Shown here one piece after another: positions 6,844-13,470 of a stretch of 20,358 nt of DNA. The stretch spans positions 1 through 20,358 of the IMG/VR virus record IMGVR_UViG_3300010354_008521; one strand, 5' to 3'. Made by a program: the position numbers and the translations under genes. The notes beneath the pieces were generated by a model. The model saw nothing but the letters and a program-made list of their open reading frames with translations. It did no database searches and was not told where the DNA came from. Origin of the DNA: a virus. Within the stretch, counting starts at the first letter, position 1; each line of letters begins with the position of its first letter.

Positions 6844-8278
6844 AACTAATTACAATTACGATATGCAGAAATTGTATCTAGAAATGTTTCTCAGCGATGC
6901 AGAAACGTTTACTCGTTGTCAAAATATTTTTAGTCCGCAAAATTTTGATCAGAAACTGCAGGATACAGCAGAATTCATCACCACTTATGTGGACAAATAC
7001 AAGACTATGCCTGAAGCCAATATAGTGAATACTGCTTGCAGCGTTGAACTTAATCCTGTTGCACTACCCAAGGAACATTATAATTGGCTGTTGAATGAGT
7101 TTGAAAATTTCAGTAGGCATAAAAGCCTTGAGAGAGCAATTCTTAAAAGTGCAGACTTGCTGGAAAAAGGAGATTATGGTCCTGTAGAAAAGCTTGTTAA
7201 GGATGCTATTCAAATTAGCCTAAACAAGAACATGGGCACAGACTATTGGGAAGATCCTAGAGCAAGATTAATGAAACTCAAGGAGAATAACGGTCAGGTC
7301 AGCACAGGTTGGCCCACTGTTGATAAAAAACTCTATGGCGGTTTCAAACGCGGTGAACTCAATATCTGGTGTGCTGGATCAGGTGGTGGTAAGTCTCTAT
7401 TTCTTGCCAATCAAGGACTTAACTTTGCACTGGCTGGACTGAATGTAATTTATTTTACATTTGAGCTAAGTGAAGAACTAGTCAGTATGAGACTAGACAG
7501 TATGGTCACTGGCACTGCTACTAGAGAAATTTTTAAGAATCTTGACGATGTTGAAATGAAAGTTAAGATGATGCGTAAGAAAGCCAGTGAGATACAGGTT
7601 GTATACATGCCCTCAGGCAAAAACTGCAACGACCTTAGGTCCTATCTAAAAGAATATCAAGTTAAATTTGGCAAAAAGCCTGACGTAATTCTAGTAGACT
7701 ATTTAGATCTAATGATGCCTTTGAGTATCAAAGTAAGTCCCAGCGATCTGTATGTCAAAGACAAATATGTGTCAGAAGAACTACGAAATCTAGCAATGGA
7801 AACGCAATGTGTAGTTGTGACTGCAAGTCAGTTGAATAGAGCAGCAGTTGAAGAAATTGAATTCGATCACAGTCATATTTCAGGTGGATTGAGTAAGATT
7901 CAGACTGCTGACAACGTAATTGGCATTTTTACAAGTCGTGCTATGCGTGAACGTGGTCGTTATCAAATTCAGTTTATGAAAACACGTAGCAGCAGCGGTG
8001 TGGGACAAAAAGTTGAATTAGACTTTAACATAGACACACTGCGTATCACAGATCCTGGTGAGGAAGAAGCTGAAGCAAATCTAAGTCAAATGCGTTCAAA
8101 TTCTAATAATAATATCATGCAAGGCTTACGTAGAACCAGTGTAGTGAGCAACACAGCTACCGAGCAAGAATCTGTAGATCCCACTCAGGGAGTGTCTATA
8201 AACAAACTAAAATCTAAAAATCAATCAGCGCCGCTGATTAGATCCTTCTTAACTGATATTAGTCCAGAAAAAGATTAA
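6836..8278 (+). CDS. Replicative DNA helicase, T4 gp41-like (DnaB family)
   Basis: This 480-residue protein matches the size of T4 gp41 (475). An N-terminal helical domain of about 130 residues is followed by the RecA-like motor: STGWPTVDKKLYGGFKRGEL leads into Walker A, AGSGGGKS (residues 180-187). Walker B is VILVDYLDLM near residue 283, the glutamine-containing motif is VVVTASQLNR, and the arginine/loop element is KTRSSSGVG. These are the DnaB-family motifs in their normal order. It would form the hexameric 5'-3' helicase at the fork and recruit the primase encoded just upstream. The tail after about residue 410 is polar and low in complexity. The gene ends tail-to-tail with the YqgE-like gene, the two stop codons sharing TTAA at 8275-8278. 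Confidence 0.94.
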   Translation: MSKTNYNYDMQKLYLEMFLSDAETFTRCQNIFSPQNFDQKLQDTAEFITTYVDKYKTMPEANIVNTACSVELNPVALPKEHYNWLLNEFENFSRHKSLERAILKSADLLEKGDYGPVEKLVKDAIQISLNKNMGTDYWEDPRARLMKLKENNGQVSTGWPTVDKKLYGGFKRGELNIWCAGSGGGKSLFLANQGLNFALAGLNVIYFTFELSEELVSMRLDSMVTGTATREIFKNLDDVEMKVKMMRKKASEIQVVYMPSGKNCNDLRSYLKEYQVKFGKKPDVILVDYLDLMMPLSIKVSPSDLYVKDKYVSEELRNLAMETQCVVVTASQLNRAAVEEIEFDHSHISGGLSKIQTADNVIGIFTSRAMRERGRYQIQFMKTRSSSGVGQKVELDFNIDTLRITDPGEEEAEANLSQMRSNSNNNIMQGLRRTSVVSNTATEQESVDPTQGVSINKLKSKNQSAPLIRSFLTDISPEKD

Positions 8279-8826
8279 AAATACGATTTAACTTTAATTT
8301 GTATGGATTGCTGCAAACAAGCTTCCCATAGAATATCGTGATCTGTATTGAACACGTTGTCGATGTCTGCAGGTAATATTTCCCATTTAAAGGGATCTAA
8401 TGGGTCTCTTTCTTTACCAAGGTGTTTGTCTAATCTGCCTTTATCAAACAGCCAATATCCTGCACAGGCCTTGAGATAAGCCGGACCTTCATCTTGAGCT
8501 ATAGCCATTAAGATGCTAATATCATGTGTAACACCTATGCTGTTTGTTAAGGGTATGGTACCAACCCCTCTCCAATCTAAGCTATGGATAATATGCACCT
8601 TGTCCACAGCAATATTACCGCCGTACCATATAGGGTCATTACCGTAATACTGAATATTTAAATTTCTAGCAATTGAAGATAGTGTGTTGTCCGTCTGTAA
8701 CTTGTTTATTTGCAATGCTATACTAACGTCTTTTGTATGGCTTAAGCATAACAAAACAGCCCGAGATAGATCATCTTCTGGGTTAGTAGGATTAGCTATT
8801 AATAAATTTCCTGCATAATTTTTCAT
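8275..8826 (-). CDS. YqgE/AlgH (DUF179) family protein
   Basis: This 183-residue protein matches the landmarks of the YqgE/AlgH family. The N-terminal NLLIANPTNPEDDLSRAVLLC corresponds to the family's start where D-P-x-F-x-R-S-V occurs. IWYGGNIAVDKVHIIHS fits the GGP...D-x-x-x-x-x-H segment, AGYWLFDKGRLDKHL the GYAGWGPGQLE segment, and WEILPADIDNVF the W-x-x-x-PAD-x-x-x-x-F ending. Family length is about 185 residues, so this is full length. The bacterial protein's biochemical role is poorly understood; AlgH was linked to alginate regulation. I infer a phage copy of a host gene. It is transcribed alone, divergent from the nucleotidyltransferase, across a palindromic promoter region. Confidence 0.8.
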   Translation of the reverse strand: MKNYAGNLLIANPTNPEDDLSRAVLLCLSHTKDVSIALQINKLQTDNTLSSIARNLNIQYYGNDPIWYGGNIAVDKVHIIHSLDWRGVGTIPLTNSIGVTHDISILMAIAQDEGPAYLKACAGYWLFDKGRLDKHLGKERDPLDPFKWEILPADIDNVFNTDHDILWEACLQQSIQIKVKSYF

Positions 8827-8835
8827 ATAACTTCA

Positions 8836-8850
8836 TTGTATTTAATACAA
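8836..8850. repeat. Palindrome between divergent promoters
   Basis: TTGTATT and AATACAA are perfect inverted arms around a single central T. The palindrome contains the minus-strand TTAAATA box and overlaps the start of the plus-strand CAATAAATA box, so one short element could serve both divergent genes or bind a dimeric regulator. Confidence 0.6.
8839..8845 (-). promoter_or_regulatory. Late promoter-like box (TTAAATA) for the YqgE-like gene
   Basis: Read on the minus strand, TTAAATA ends 12 bases before the ATG at 8826. It lies inside the palindrome at 8836-8850. The longer spacing predicts a leader of about seven bases, without a Shine-Dalgarno site. Confidence 0.45.
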
Positions 8851-8856
8851 TAAATA
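8848..8856 (+). promoter_or_regulatory. Late promoter (CAATAAATA)
   Basis: The box is identical to those at 4982 and 12162. Seven bases separate it from the ATG at 8864, predicting a leader of about two bases. There is no Shine-Dalgarno site. Confidence 0.65.
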
Positions 8857-8863
8857 CAACAAT

Positions 8864-9562
8864 ATGCTATTACGAGAGTTTGAACTACCCGTAGGACAAA
8901 ATGTTGTGTTAAATCCCAAACTATGGGATAAGGATTCTCTTAAGGGAGAAATAAAAACCGCCCTGTTGCGTATAGCTAAAGACTTTTTAGAATATGTAGA
9001 TGTGCCAGTTAAAGTAATAGACATTGTGATTGCTGGCGGCAATGCCAACTATACCTATACCAATAAATCAGATTTAGATCTACATATAATCGCAGATGTA
9101 GACTCTACTCCTTGCGACAGAGAAGCAATGGAGCTATTTGATACTAAGAGATTGCTGTATAAAAGAGATCACGATATCACTGTTAAAGATATTCCTGTAG
9201 AACTTTATATAGAAGATGTTAAAACACCTGCTGTCAGCGCAGCCTATAGTTTGTTGACCAACAAATGGGTTAGAGAACCAGAAAGAAAAACAGTCAGCTA
9301 TGATCAAAAAGCAGTGAGCAAAATGGTTAAACTTTGGAAAACTGTTTTCAAAGGTGCAATAAGAACAGGCGATTTACAAACCTGCCGCAATGTGTTAAAA
9401 TTGTTAAGGGAGTTTAGAAAAAAAGGTTTAAAAACTGCGGACGGAGAATACAGCGTTCCAAACCTAGTTTACAAAAGCCTTAGAAACGATCAATCTCTTG
9501 AAGGTCTAGTAACATTAGTTAATAAATTACACGACAGAGAACTTAGTCTAAAAGAACAATGA
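8864..9562 (+). CDS. Nucleotidyltransferase-fold protein
   Basis: This encodes 232 residues. The Pol-beta-type nucleotidyltransferase signature is AGGNANYTYTNKSDLDLHI: a G-G/S helix start at residues 58-59, then D70 and D72 as metal-binding acidic residues. VELYIED (about residue 112) supplies the third acidic position. The C-terminal half is helical and basic (KMVKLWKTVFKGAIRTGD, LLREFRKKGLK), possibly for RNA or nucleotide binding. The substrate is not evident; relatives include tRNA-modifying enzymes, antibiotic adenylyltransferases and MNT antitoxin-like proteins. Its stop overlaps the start of a nucleotidase-like HAD gene (ATGA), so the two probably act in the same process. It is transcribed from a late-type promoter. 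Confidence 0.8.
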   Translation: MLLREFELPVGQNVVLNPKLWDKDSLKGEIKTALLRIAKDFLEYVDVPVKVIDIVIAGGNANYTYTNKSDLDLHIIADVDSTPCDREAMELFDTKRLLYKRDHDITVKDIPVELYIEDVKTPAVSAAYSLLTNKWVREPERKTVSYDQKAVSKMVKLWKTVFKGAIRTGDLQTCRNVLKLLREFRKKGLKTADGEYSVPNLVYKSLRNDQSLEGLVTLVNKLHDRELSLKEQ

Positions 9563-10086
9563 AAGAACTATATATTCCAACCCTATATATAGATATGGAC
9601 GGGGTTGTTGCGGACTTTAACGGATTTGCGTCAACTGTTTTAAGAGAACCTGTAGATGCTTCTACAGAAAAGTGGACGACAGAGCAATGGAACAAACTGA
9701 GATCTCATCCCGGCCTCTACAAGCATCTACCAAAAACAGCCAAAGCTGACGAAGTAGTTAATCTAGCTAGAAAGTTTAGAAATTATTTAGGTTGGCGTGT
9801 CTACATGTTAACAGCGGTGCCTAAAGCCAACGATGTACCTGATGCTTTTTCAGACAAGATTTACTGGATGCTAAAGCATTATCCGGATATTGCAGTAAGA
9901 TTTGGTCCTTTTGCCAAAAACAAAAAAGATCATTGTCGACCTGGAGATGTGTTATTTGATGATCGTCCTAGCAACTGCGAGGAGTGGATTCAGGCGGGAG
10001 GCCGAGCAATCCTAGCCAAAGATCTGGATCGTGCAGTATTAGAATTGAAAGAATTGTTTGAAGATGAACGTCAATATGATACATGA
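9559..10086 (+). CDS. HAD-family 5'(3')-deoxyribonucleotidase-like phosphatase
   Basis: This 175-residue protein has HAD motif I at YIDMDGVVADF, with D12 as nucleophile and D14 as acid/base. Motif II is in YMLTAVP, motif III is the Lys-rich FAKNKKDHC, and motif IV is VLFDDRPSN with the paired aspartates. The spacing and the LTAVP segment fit the NT5C group of 5'(3')-deoxyribonucleotidases, which dephosphorylate deoxynucleoside monophosphates. GmhB, the heptose bisphosphate phosphatase missing from the sugar operon, is also a HAD enzyme. This protein lacks GmhB's zinc-binding cysteine cluster, so I do not assign that role. It is coupled by ATGA overlap to the nucleotidyltransferase upstream. 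Confidence 0.83.
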   Translation: MKELYIPTLYIDMDGVVADFNGFASTVLREPVDASTEKWTTEQWNKLRSHPGLYKHLPKTAKADEVVNLARKFRNYLGWRVYMLTAVPKANDVPDAFSDKIYWMLKHYPDIAVRFGPFAKNKKDHCRPGDVLFDDRPSNCEEWIQAGGRAILAKDLDRAVLELKELFEDERQYDT

Positions 10087-10140
10087 TTCTATAAATTCAA
10101 TGTTTTGGTAATTGATATTTACCCAAAGCTAAGTATTGAT

Positions 10141-11211
10141 ATGAATAAACTAAAGATTTGTGTTTACGCTATCTGTAACGGTGAGCGTCATTTTATACCT
10201 AGATGGATTGAAAGCGCAATGCCCGCAGATTATATTGTAATTTGCGATACAGGCAGCAAGGACGGCGCAGGAGAACTTGCCAAAACGTTGGGGGCAACAG
10301 TCTATAATATTTCCGTTAATCCTTGGAGATTTGACATTGCAAGAAATACAGCGGTAAGTTTATTGCCAGAAGATGCAGATGTCTGCATAAGCTTAGATAT
10401 AGACGAAATATTGCAGCCAGGATGGCGCGAAGAAATTGAACGTGTTTGGATTAAAGGTGAAACCAATAGACTAAAATACATGTTTGATTGGGGTGCAGGG
10501 ATTCCTTTCTATTATGAAAAAATTCATGCAAGACATGGCTTTGTATGGAAAAATATCATTCACGAAGTTGTAGCAGCAGATCCAAGAACTGTAGAGAAAT
10601 GGGCCACTACTAATTTTCTTCTAGCAATTCATAGACCAGATCCTACTAAACCTCGCAGTCAATACATGCCTATGTTAGAAGCGGATGTGAAGGATAATCC
10701 TTACAATCCTCGTAACAGTTTTTATTTTGCAAGAGAATTAACCTTCCATAGTCGCTGGGAAGAATGTATTAGAGAAGTAGAAAGATATCTTAAACTTGAC
10801 AACACTTGGAAGAGTGAAAGAATGTACGCACTGCGTATACAGGGACAGGCTTATAGTGAATTGAAACAGTTTGATTTAGCCCTGCAAAGTTATTTAAAAT
10901 CTGTAGAAGAGTGGCCTCTCAGCAGAGAACCTTGGATCGATCTTGCCACTCACTATCTCATGCACAGCAATTTTCAACTTTGTCTTGAAGCAGCAGAAAA
11001 AGCCATTGCAATCACAGACAGAGAAAATACTTACACCGTTGATCCTAGTGTGTGGGGAGGAAAGGCGTGGGACATGGCAGCATGGTGTTGTTGGAACTTA
11101 GGAATTTTTGACAAGGCATATGAATACGGATCTAAGGCTGCAGAACTAGATCCCGCTGTTGAACGTTACAATTTCAATCTACAGTTTTATAAAAGCAAGG
11201 TGCAGCAATGA
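10141..11211 (+). CDS. Glycosyltransferase family 2 protein with C-terminal TPR-like repeats
   Basis: I start at the ATG at 10141, which places KLKICVYAICNGERHFI at the N-terminus; a TTG 36 bases upstream is less likely. The first 230 residues form a GT-A domain: VICDTGSKDGAGELAK is the nucleotide-sugar-binding strand and helix, and ISLDIDEIL holds the metal-binding D-x-D (D86, D88). FDIARNTAV is also typical of this family. From about residue 200, paired helices such as NSFYFARELTFHSRWEECI and QGQAYSELKQFDLALQSYLK are TPR-like. The product has 356 residues, a common length for such proteins in marine T4-like phages. The acceptor could be a virion protein, DNA or host glycan, and ADP-heptose made by the upstream operon is a possible donor. 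That link is speculation. Confidence 0.85.
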   Translation: MNKLKICVYAICNGERHFIPRWIESAMPADYIVICDTGSKDGAGELAKTLGATVYNISVNPWRFDIARNTAVSLLPEDADVCISLDIDEILQPGWREEIERVWIKGETNRLKYMFDWGAGIPFYYEKIHARHGFVWKNIIHEVVAADPRTVEKWATTNFLLAIHRPDPTKPRSQYMPMLEADVKDNPYNPRNSFYFARELTFHSRWEECIREVERYLKLDNTWKSERMYALRIQGQAYSELKQFDLALQSYLKSVEEWPLSREPWIDLATHYLMHSNFQLCLEAAEKAIAITDRENTYTVDPSVWGGKAWDMAAWCCWNLGIFDKAYEYGSKAAELDPAVERYNFNLQFYKSKVQQ

Positions 11212-11501
11212 AATCTTTTTTAAACAAGATTAAAGAATTTTGGGTTAAAAGTTATACCAGTGATAGAAAAGCATTCTATCTAGAAATGGTTGCCAGCATA
11301 CTGGTAGTCATCAGCACAACCAGCATTGCTGTAACAGCAGACAATCCTCCCATGCATCTAATCTATCCTGTTACCTTTGCTAGTGCTCTAGTTAGTATAT
11401 GGGCCTATATTAGACGCGGTGTAGCATGGCCTTTGCTAATAACTACCTACTTTAGTTTTGTGCATATATTTGGATTTGGTAGAGCTCTGGGTTGGTGGTA
11501 A
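11208..11501 (+). CDS. Small membrane protein with three predicted segments
   Basis: This encodes 97 residues, overlapping the glycosyltransferase stop by ATGA. After a basic N-terminus (MKSFLNKIKEFWVKSYTSDRK) there are three hydrophobic stretches: around residues 27-43, 50-67 and 74-95, separated by short polar loops with a DNPPM and an IRRG sequence. The protein ends in GRALGWW. It resembles small sugar- or nicotinamide-transporter-like membrane proteins only in outline; I do not assign a family. It opens a run of four small membrane or membrane-anchored products (to 12097), which together suggest a lysis or envelope role. The three segments were read from hydrophobicity by eye. Confidence 0.7.
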   Translation: MKSFLNKIKEFWVKSYTSDRKAFYLEMVASILVVISTTSIAVTADNPPMHLIYPVTFASALVSIWAYIRRGVAWPLLITTYFSFVHIFGFGRALGWW

Positions 11502-11504
11502 ATA
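11499..11504 (+). promoter_or_regulatory. Late promoter (GTAAATA) overlapping preceding stop codon
   Basis: TAAATA begins in the TAA stop of the preceding gene and ends five bases before the ATG at 11510. Predicted +1 is the A of the ATG. No Shine-Dalgarno sequence is present. Confidence 0.6.
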
Positions 11505-11509
11505 CTCAT

Positions 11510-11743
11510 ATGCAGAAACTACTCGAACAAATCAAAAGCATGCTGGCAGATGGCCATGATGCTGGTTCTATAAGCAGCAAGCGTGTGGTGACATTTTTGG
11601 CATTTACACTTTGCGCATTTGGTTTTTTGGTTGATCTTTTCAGTAACTTTCAAATTACTCAGACACTTTATGATAGTATGATGTGGATTGTGATTGCAGG
11701 TTTAGGCTTTACAGCCAGCGAAAAGTTTGCTAAGAAATCTTAA
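11510..11743 (+). CDS. Holin-like small membrane protein
   Basis: The in-frame TTG and GTG upstream are rejected; ATG at 11510 lies five bases after a TAAATA box. The 77-residue product has a polar N-terminal helix (MQKLLEQIKSMLADGHDAG) and then SSKR before a first hydrophobic segment, VVTFLAFTLCAFGFLVDLF. A short loop and a second segment, MMWIVIAGLGFTA, follow, ending in a charged SEKFAKKS tail. Two segments with both ends charged is the topology of class II holins, and small late membrane proteins of this kind are common holin candidates. No endolysin gene is in the window, so lysis function is inference. It could also be a structural or superinfection-related membrane protein. Confidence 0.68.
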   Translation: MQKLLEQIKSMLADGHDAGSISSKRVVTFLAFTLCAFGFLVDLFSNFQITQTLYDSMMWIVIAGLGFTASEKFAKKS

Positions 11744-11776
11744 GAATAATCTGCATTAACCTGGAGGGCTATAAAT

Positions 11777-11878
11777 ATGTTGGCATTTTTATTAGGTGCA
11801 GCAGTGGGTTTACTAGTAGGTTGGTACTTTCCGGCGCCGGCCTTTGTAGCAAACTTACTTGCTAAATTTAAAAAGTAA
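11777..11878 (+). CDS. 33-residue single-span membrane peptide
   Basis: This very small gene is supported by a strong Shine-Dalgarno site (GGAGGG at 11763-11768, eight bases before the ATG) and by its fit between two genes. The peptide is MLAFLLGAAVGLLVGWYF then PAPAFVANLLAKFKK: one hydrophobic span with glycine spacing, then a short basic amphipathic tail. That is the outline of a small inner-membrane peptide. ATAAATATG at the start resembles a late box but lies too close to be used for this ORF. The gap to the lipoprotein start is nine bases, with the next Shine-Dalgarno overlapping this stop. Function is unknown; a lysis accessory or toxin-like role is possible. Confidence 0.62.
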   Translation: MLAFLLGAAVGLLVGWYFPAPAFVANLLAKFKK

Positions 11879-11887
11879 GGAGATAAT

Positions 11888-12097
11888 ATGTTTAAGTTTG
11901 TTGCAGTATCATTGGTAGCTCTTTCATTAGCGGCTTGTGGCGCTAAGGAAGAAGAAGTTGCTCCTGCAGTTGAAGCAGCTCCGGCTGTTGAAGCTGCTCC
12001 AGAAGCAGCAGTTGAAGTTCCAGCTGAGGGCGTATCAGCCACAGCAACCGAAGCAGCACCAGAAGGTGTTGACGGTGGAACAGCAGCTCTACCATAA
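11888..12097 (+). CDS. Small Ala/Glu/Pro-rich lipoprotein
   Basis: A strong AAGGAG precedes the ATG. The 69-residue product has a classic lipoprotein signal: MFKFVAVSLVALSLAAC with lipobox LAAC, so Cys17 should be lipidated and the rest exported. The mature part is only 53 residues and low in complexity, made of degenerate units such as VEAAPAVEAAPEAAVEVPAEG, with no Lys beyond the first few residues and a strong negative charge. The DNA shows the same tandem unit (GTTGAAGCAGCTCC-like). Its composition and Shine-Dalgarno differ from the surrounding late genes, suggesting acquisition from a host genome. An outer-membrane spanin or a superinfection-exclusion lipoprotein would fit the lysis-like neighbourhood; neither is proven. 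Confidence 0.78.
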   Translation: MFKFVAVSLVALSLAACGAKEEEVAPAVEAAPAVEAAPEAAVEVPAEGVSATATEAAPEGVDGGTAALP

Positions 12098-12120
12098 TAG
12101 ATAGATAATATCTAAAATCA

Positions 12121-12156
12121 ATAATCGAGGGTCGCAAGGCTCTCGATTATTTTTTT
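12121..12156 (+). terminator. Intrinsic terminator with GCAA tetraloop
   Basis: ATAATCGAG (12121-12129) pairs perfectly with CTCGATTAT (12142-12150). The stem continues through G-U, G-C, U-G and C-G pairs to a GCAA (GNRA-type) loop at 12134-12137. Seven T residues follow at 12150-12156. It closes the small membrane-protein cluster. Confidence 0.93.
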
Positions 12157-12161
12157 ACCTT

Positions 12162-12170
12162 CAATAAATA
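12162..12170 (+). promoter_or_regulatory. Late promoter (CAATAAATA)
   Basis: This box lies just after the terminator and exactly five bases before the ATG at 12176, again predicting +1 at the A of the start codon. No Shine-Dalgarno site is present. Confidence 0.7.
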
Positions 12171-12175
12171 ACTGT

Positions 12176-12352
12176 ATGCAGCAGAGAGAATTCTTAAAAC
12201 TTGAAATATGGTTAGATAACCAATACTACGACAAAATTGATGTAGATGTTAATGGTTATAACATTGCTGTACTATTAAAAGGATTCAAAGATAAAATGTC
12301 TGTGGGTTTAATACCCTATGCAGAAAAAATAGAGTTTAGAAAAGCACTATGA
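12176..12352 (+). CDS. 58-residue hypothetical late protein
   Basis: This short gene begins MQQREFLKLEIWLDNQYYD and ends in EKIEFRKAL. It is supported by its late promoter at the standard five-base spacing and by ATGA overlap with the glycine-rich gene that follows. The peptide is mixed alpha/beta in character with alternating hydrophobic residues (KIDVDVNGYNIAVLLKGF), no signal peptide and no membrane span. Because it sits first in a late transcription unit with a probable fibre protein, a small virion or chaperone-type component is plausible, but I do not recognise a family. Confidence 0.7.
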   Translation: MQQREFLKLEIWLDNQYYDKIDVDVNGYNIAVLLKGFKDKMSVGLIPYAEKIEFRKAL

Positions 12353-13104
12353 CTGTTACAGCCCCAGCTAGCCTTACAAAAATTAAAACTGAATTTGGCG
12401 GTCCTAATGATTTGAGTGCTTACGTTAGAGGTGGTACTTATGTTGCTGCAACTCGTCCTGCGGCAAGTTTACCTGACATACCTATTAATACTGCCGTAAG
12501 TGAGACCGAGGCTGGACTGGCTATAAGTCAGTTTGAAGGCCTATCATCATTTATAGGGTCATACGAAACTTACGTTGGTGGAACTACCGGTGTTACAACC
12601 ACAGCACCTGCAGGTGCAAGTTATGCAACAATAGAATTGTGCGGCGCTGGCGGTGGTTCAACTAATGCGGGTGGAGGCGCTGGCGGTGGTTACATAAGAA
12701 AAACCATTGCTGTTACGGGCGGGGTTACACAAATTAGTATTGATTACGTAGGATTTTTTGGCAGTTTTAGTGCCGGCAGTGTTGCTGGAGATGGACAGGC
12801 TACTTATGTTACAGCCAACGGGATAACTTATATAGGCTATGGTGGACAAGGAGGAAGAAGCAATTGGGCAACTCCTGCACAAGGGGGTACAACCTCTGGA
12901 AACGGCGATGTCAATGTCGACGGATTTCCGCAGAATCAAAACTTTAATGGTAAGGGTGGCGGTTATAATGAAAACTTCTTTCCCAGAGATACACCCAATA
13001 ATCCTTCATACTCTTTTGGAGCAGAAAGAGGCGCTGGGGTGTTTGCCAGTTTTACTGGCGAATGTCCTTATAACTGCGGCTGTGCGGTAATTACTTGGTA
13101 TTAG
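12349..13104 (+). CDS. Glycine-rich probable tail fibre / adhesin protein
   Basis: This 251-residue protein is translationally coupled to the 58-residue gene. The N-terminal 85 residues are Thr/Ala-rich and resemble a virion attachment segment. After TTTAPAGASYATIELCGAG comes a glycine-rich domain, with GGGSTNAGGGAGGGY followed by IRKTIAVTGG and further clusters (GYGGQGG, GKGGGYNEN, GAERGAG). The C-terminus is Cys-containing (GECPYNCGCAVITWY). Glycine-rich segments of this kind form surface-exposed loops in phage receptor-binding proteins, for example the T4-group gp38 adhesins, although I do not claim direct homology. The late promoter and lack of enzyme motifs agree with a structural role. 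It faces a minus-strand gene, with stops overlapping at 13101-13104. Confidence 0.72.
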   Translation: MTVTAPASLTKIKTEFGGPNDLSAYVRGGTYVAATRPAASLPDIPINTAVSETEAGLAISQFEGLSSFIGSYETYVGGTTGVTTTAPAGASYATIELCGAGGGSTNAGGGAGGGYIRKTIAVTGGVTQISIDYVGFFGSFSAGSVAGDGQATYVTANGITYIGYGGQGGRSNWATPAQGGTTSGNGDVNVDGFPQNQNFNGKGGGYNENFFPRDTPNNPSYSFGAERGAGVFASFTGECPYNCGCAVITWY

Positions 13105-13451
13105 TTACCAAGACCACTGATTATAAAACTATTCATGGTGCCGTTTGATCCTAAGATGAATTCCCCTTTAGATTCATCACCAATGTTAACACCGTACTTC
13201 CAATCGCGCTCTAAACTAATAACTTTAACTGTGCTAGCACTAACAGAAGTATCTGTTCCAACGTAGGTGCTCCAATCTATGGTTTGAGGATAACCACAAA
13301 ATGTAATTTCACCGCTGTAACCCTGTGTGCTTAGCCAAGACAGGAATTCTACAGAATATTGCGATTCTATAATGGCACCGGTTTGTGTAAATCCCTGACT
13401 GTTTTTTAAATTAATCAGGTTTAATGCGTTGTTTTTTATTTGATCATGCAC
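13101..13451 (-). CDS. Hypothetical protein with GTG start, 116 residues
   Basis: The frame has no early ATG; a GTG lies at 13451, exactly five bases after an AATAAATA box on the same strand. That spacing is the strongest support for this start. The product begins VHDQIKNNALNLINLKNSQGF if read literally. It continues with beta-rich, Gly/Ser/Thr-rich sequence (SVEFLSWLSTQGYSGEITFCGYPQTIDW, ESKGEFILGSNGTMN). There is no signal peptide or membrane span and I recognise no family. Facing the glycine-rich gene with interlocked stops, and under late control, it may be a small virion or adhesin-associated protein. Confidence 0.65.
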   Translation of the reverse strand: MHDQIKNNALNLINLKNSQGFTQTGAIIESQYSVEFLSWLSTQGYSGEITFCGYPQTIDWSTYVGTDTSVSASTVKVISLERDWKYGVNIGDESKGEFILGSNGTMNSFIISGLGN

Positions 13452-13456
13452 AAGCT

Positions 13457-13464
13457 TATTTATT
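13457..13464 (-). promoter_or_regulatory. Late promoter (AATAAATA), minus strand
   Basis: The box ends five bases before the GTG at 13451. It diverges from the TTAAATA box at 13471-13477, with only six bases between the two. Confidence 0.62.
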
Positions 13465-13470
13465 AATCAT

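Noticed and set aside
9559-10086. HAD protein as the missing GmhB of the ADP-heptose pathway
   Set aside because: The zinc-binding cysteine loop of GmhB is not seen, and the LTAVP and DDRPSN elements fit deoxyribonucleotidases better.
10092-10111. CTATAAATT near 10090 with a tiny ATG-TTT-TGG-TAA frame as a leader gene
   Set aside because: The box deviates at its last base, and a three-codon frame cannot be supported as a gene.
11771-11777. ATAAATA box touching the ATG at 11777 as a late promoter for the 33-residue peptide
   Set aside because: It overlaps the start codon, so transcription would begin inside the gene; a strong GGAGGG explains translation from an upstream transcript.
11740-12137. 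Ala/Thr- and Leu/Gln-rich minus-strand frames opposite the lipoprotein
   Set aside because: They are translations of the lipoprotein's tandem repeat on the other strand and cross the terminator.
12658-13090. Alternative frames in the glycine-rich gene
   Set aside because: Repetitive GC-rich glycine codons produce long open frames on both strands; only the annotated frame has a coupled start and promoter.
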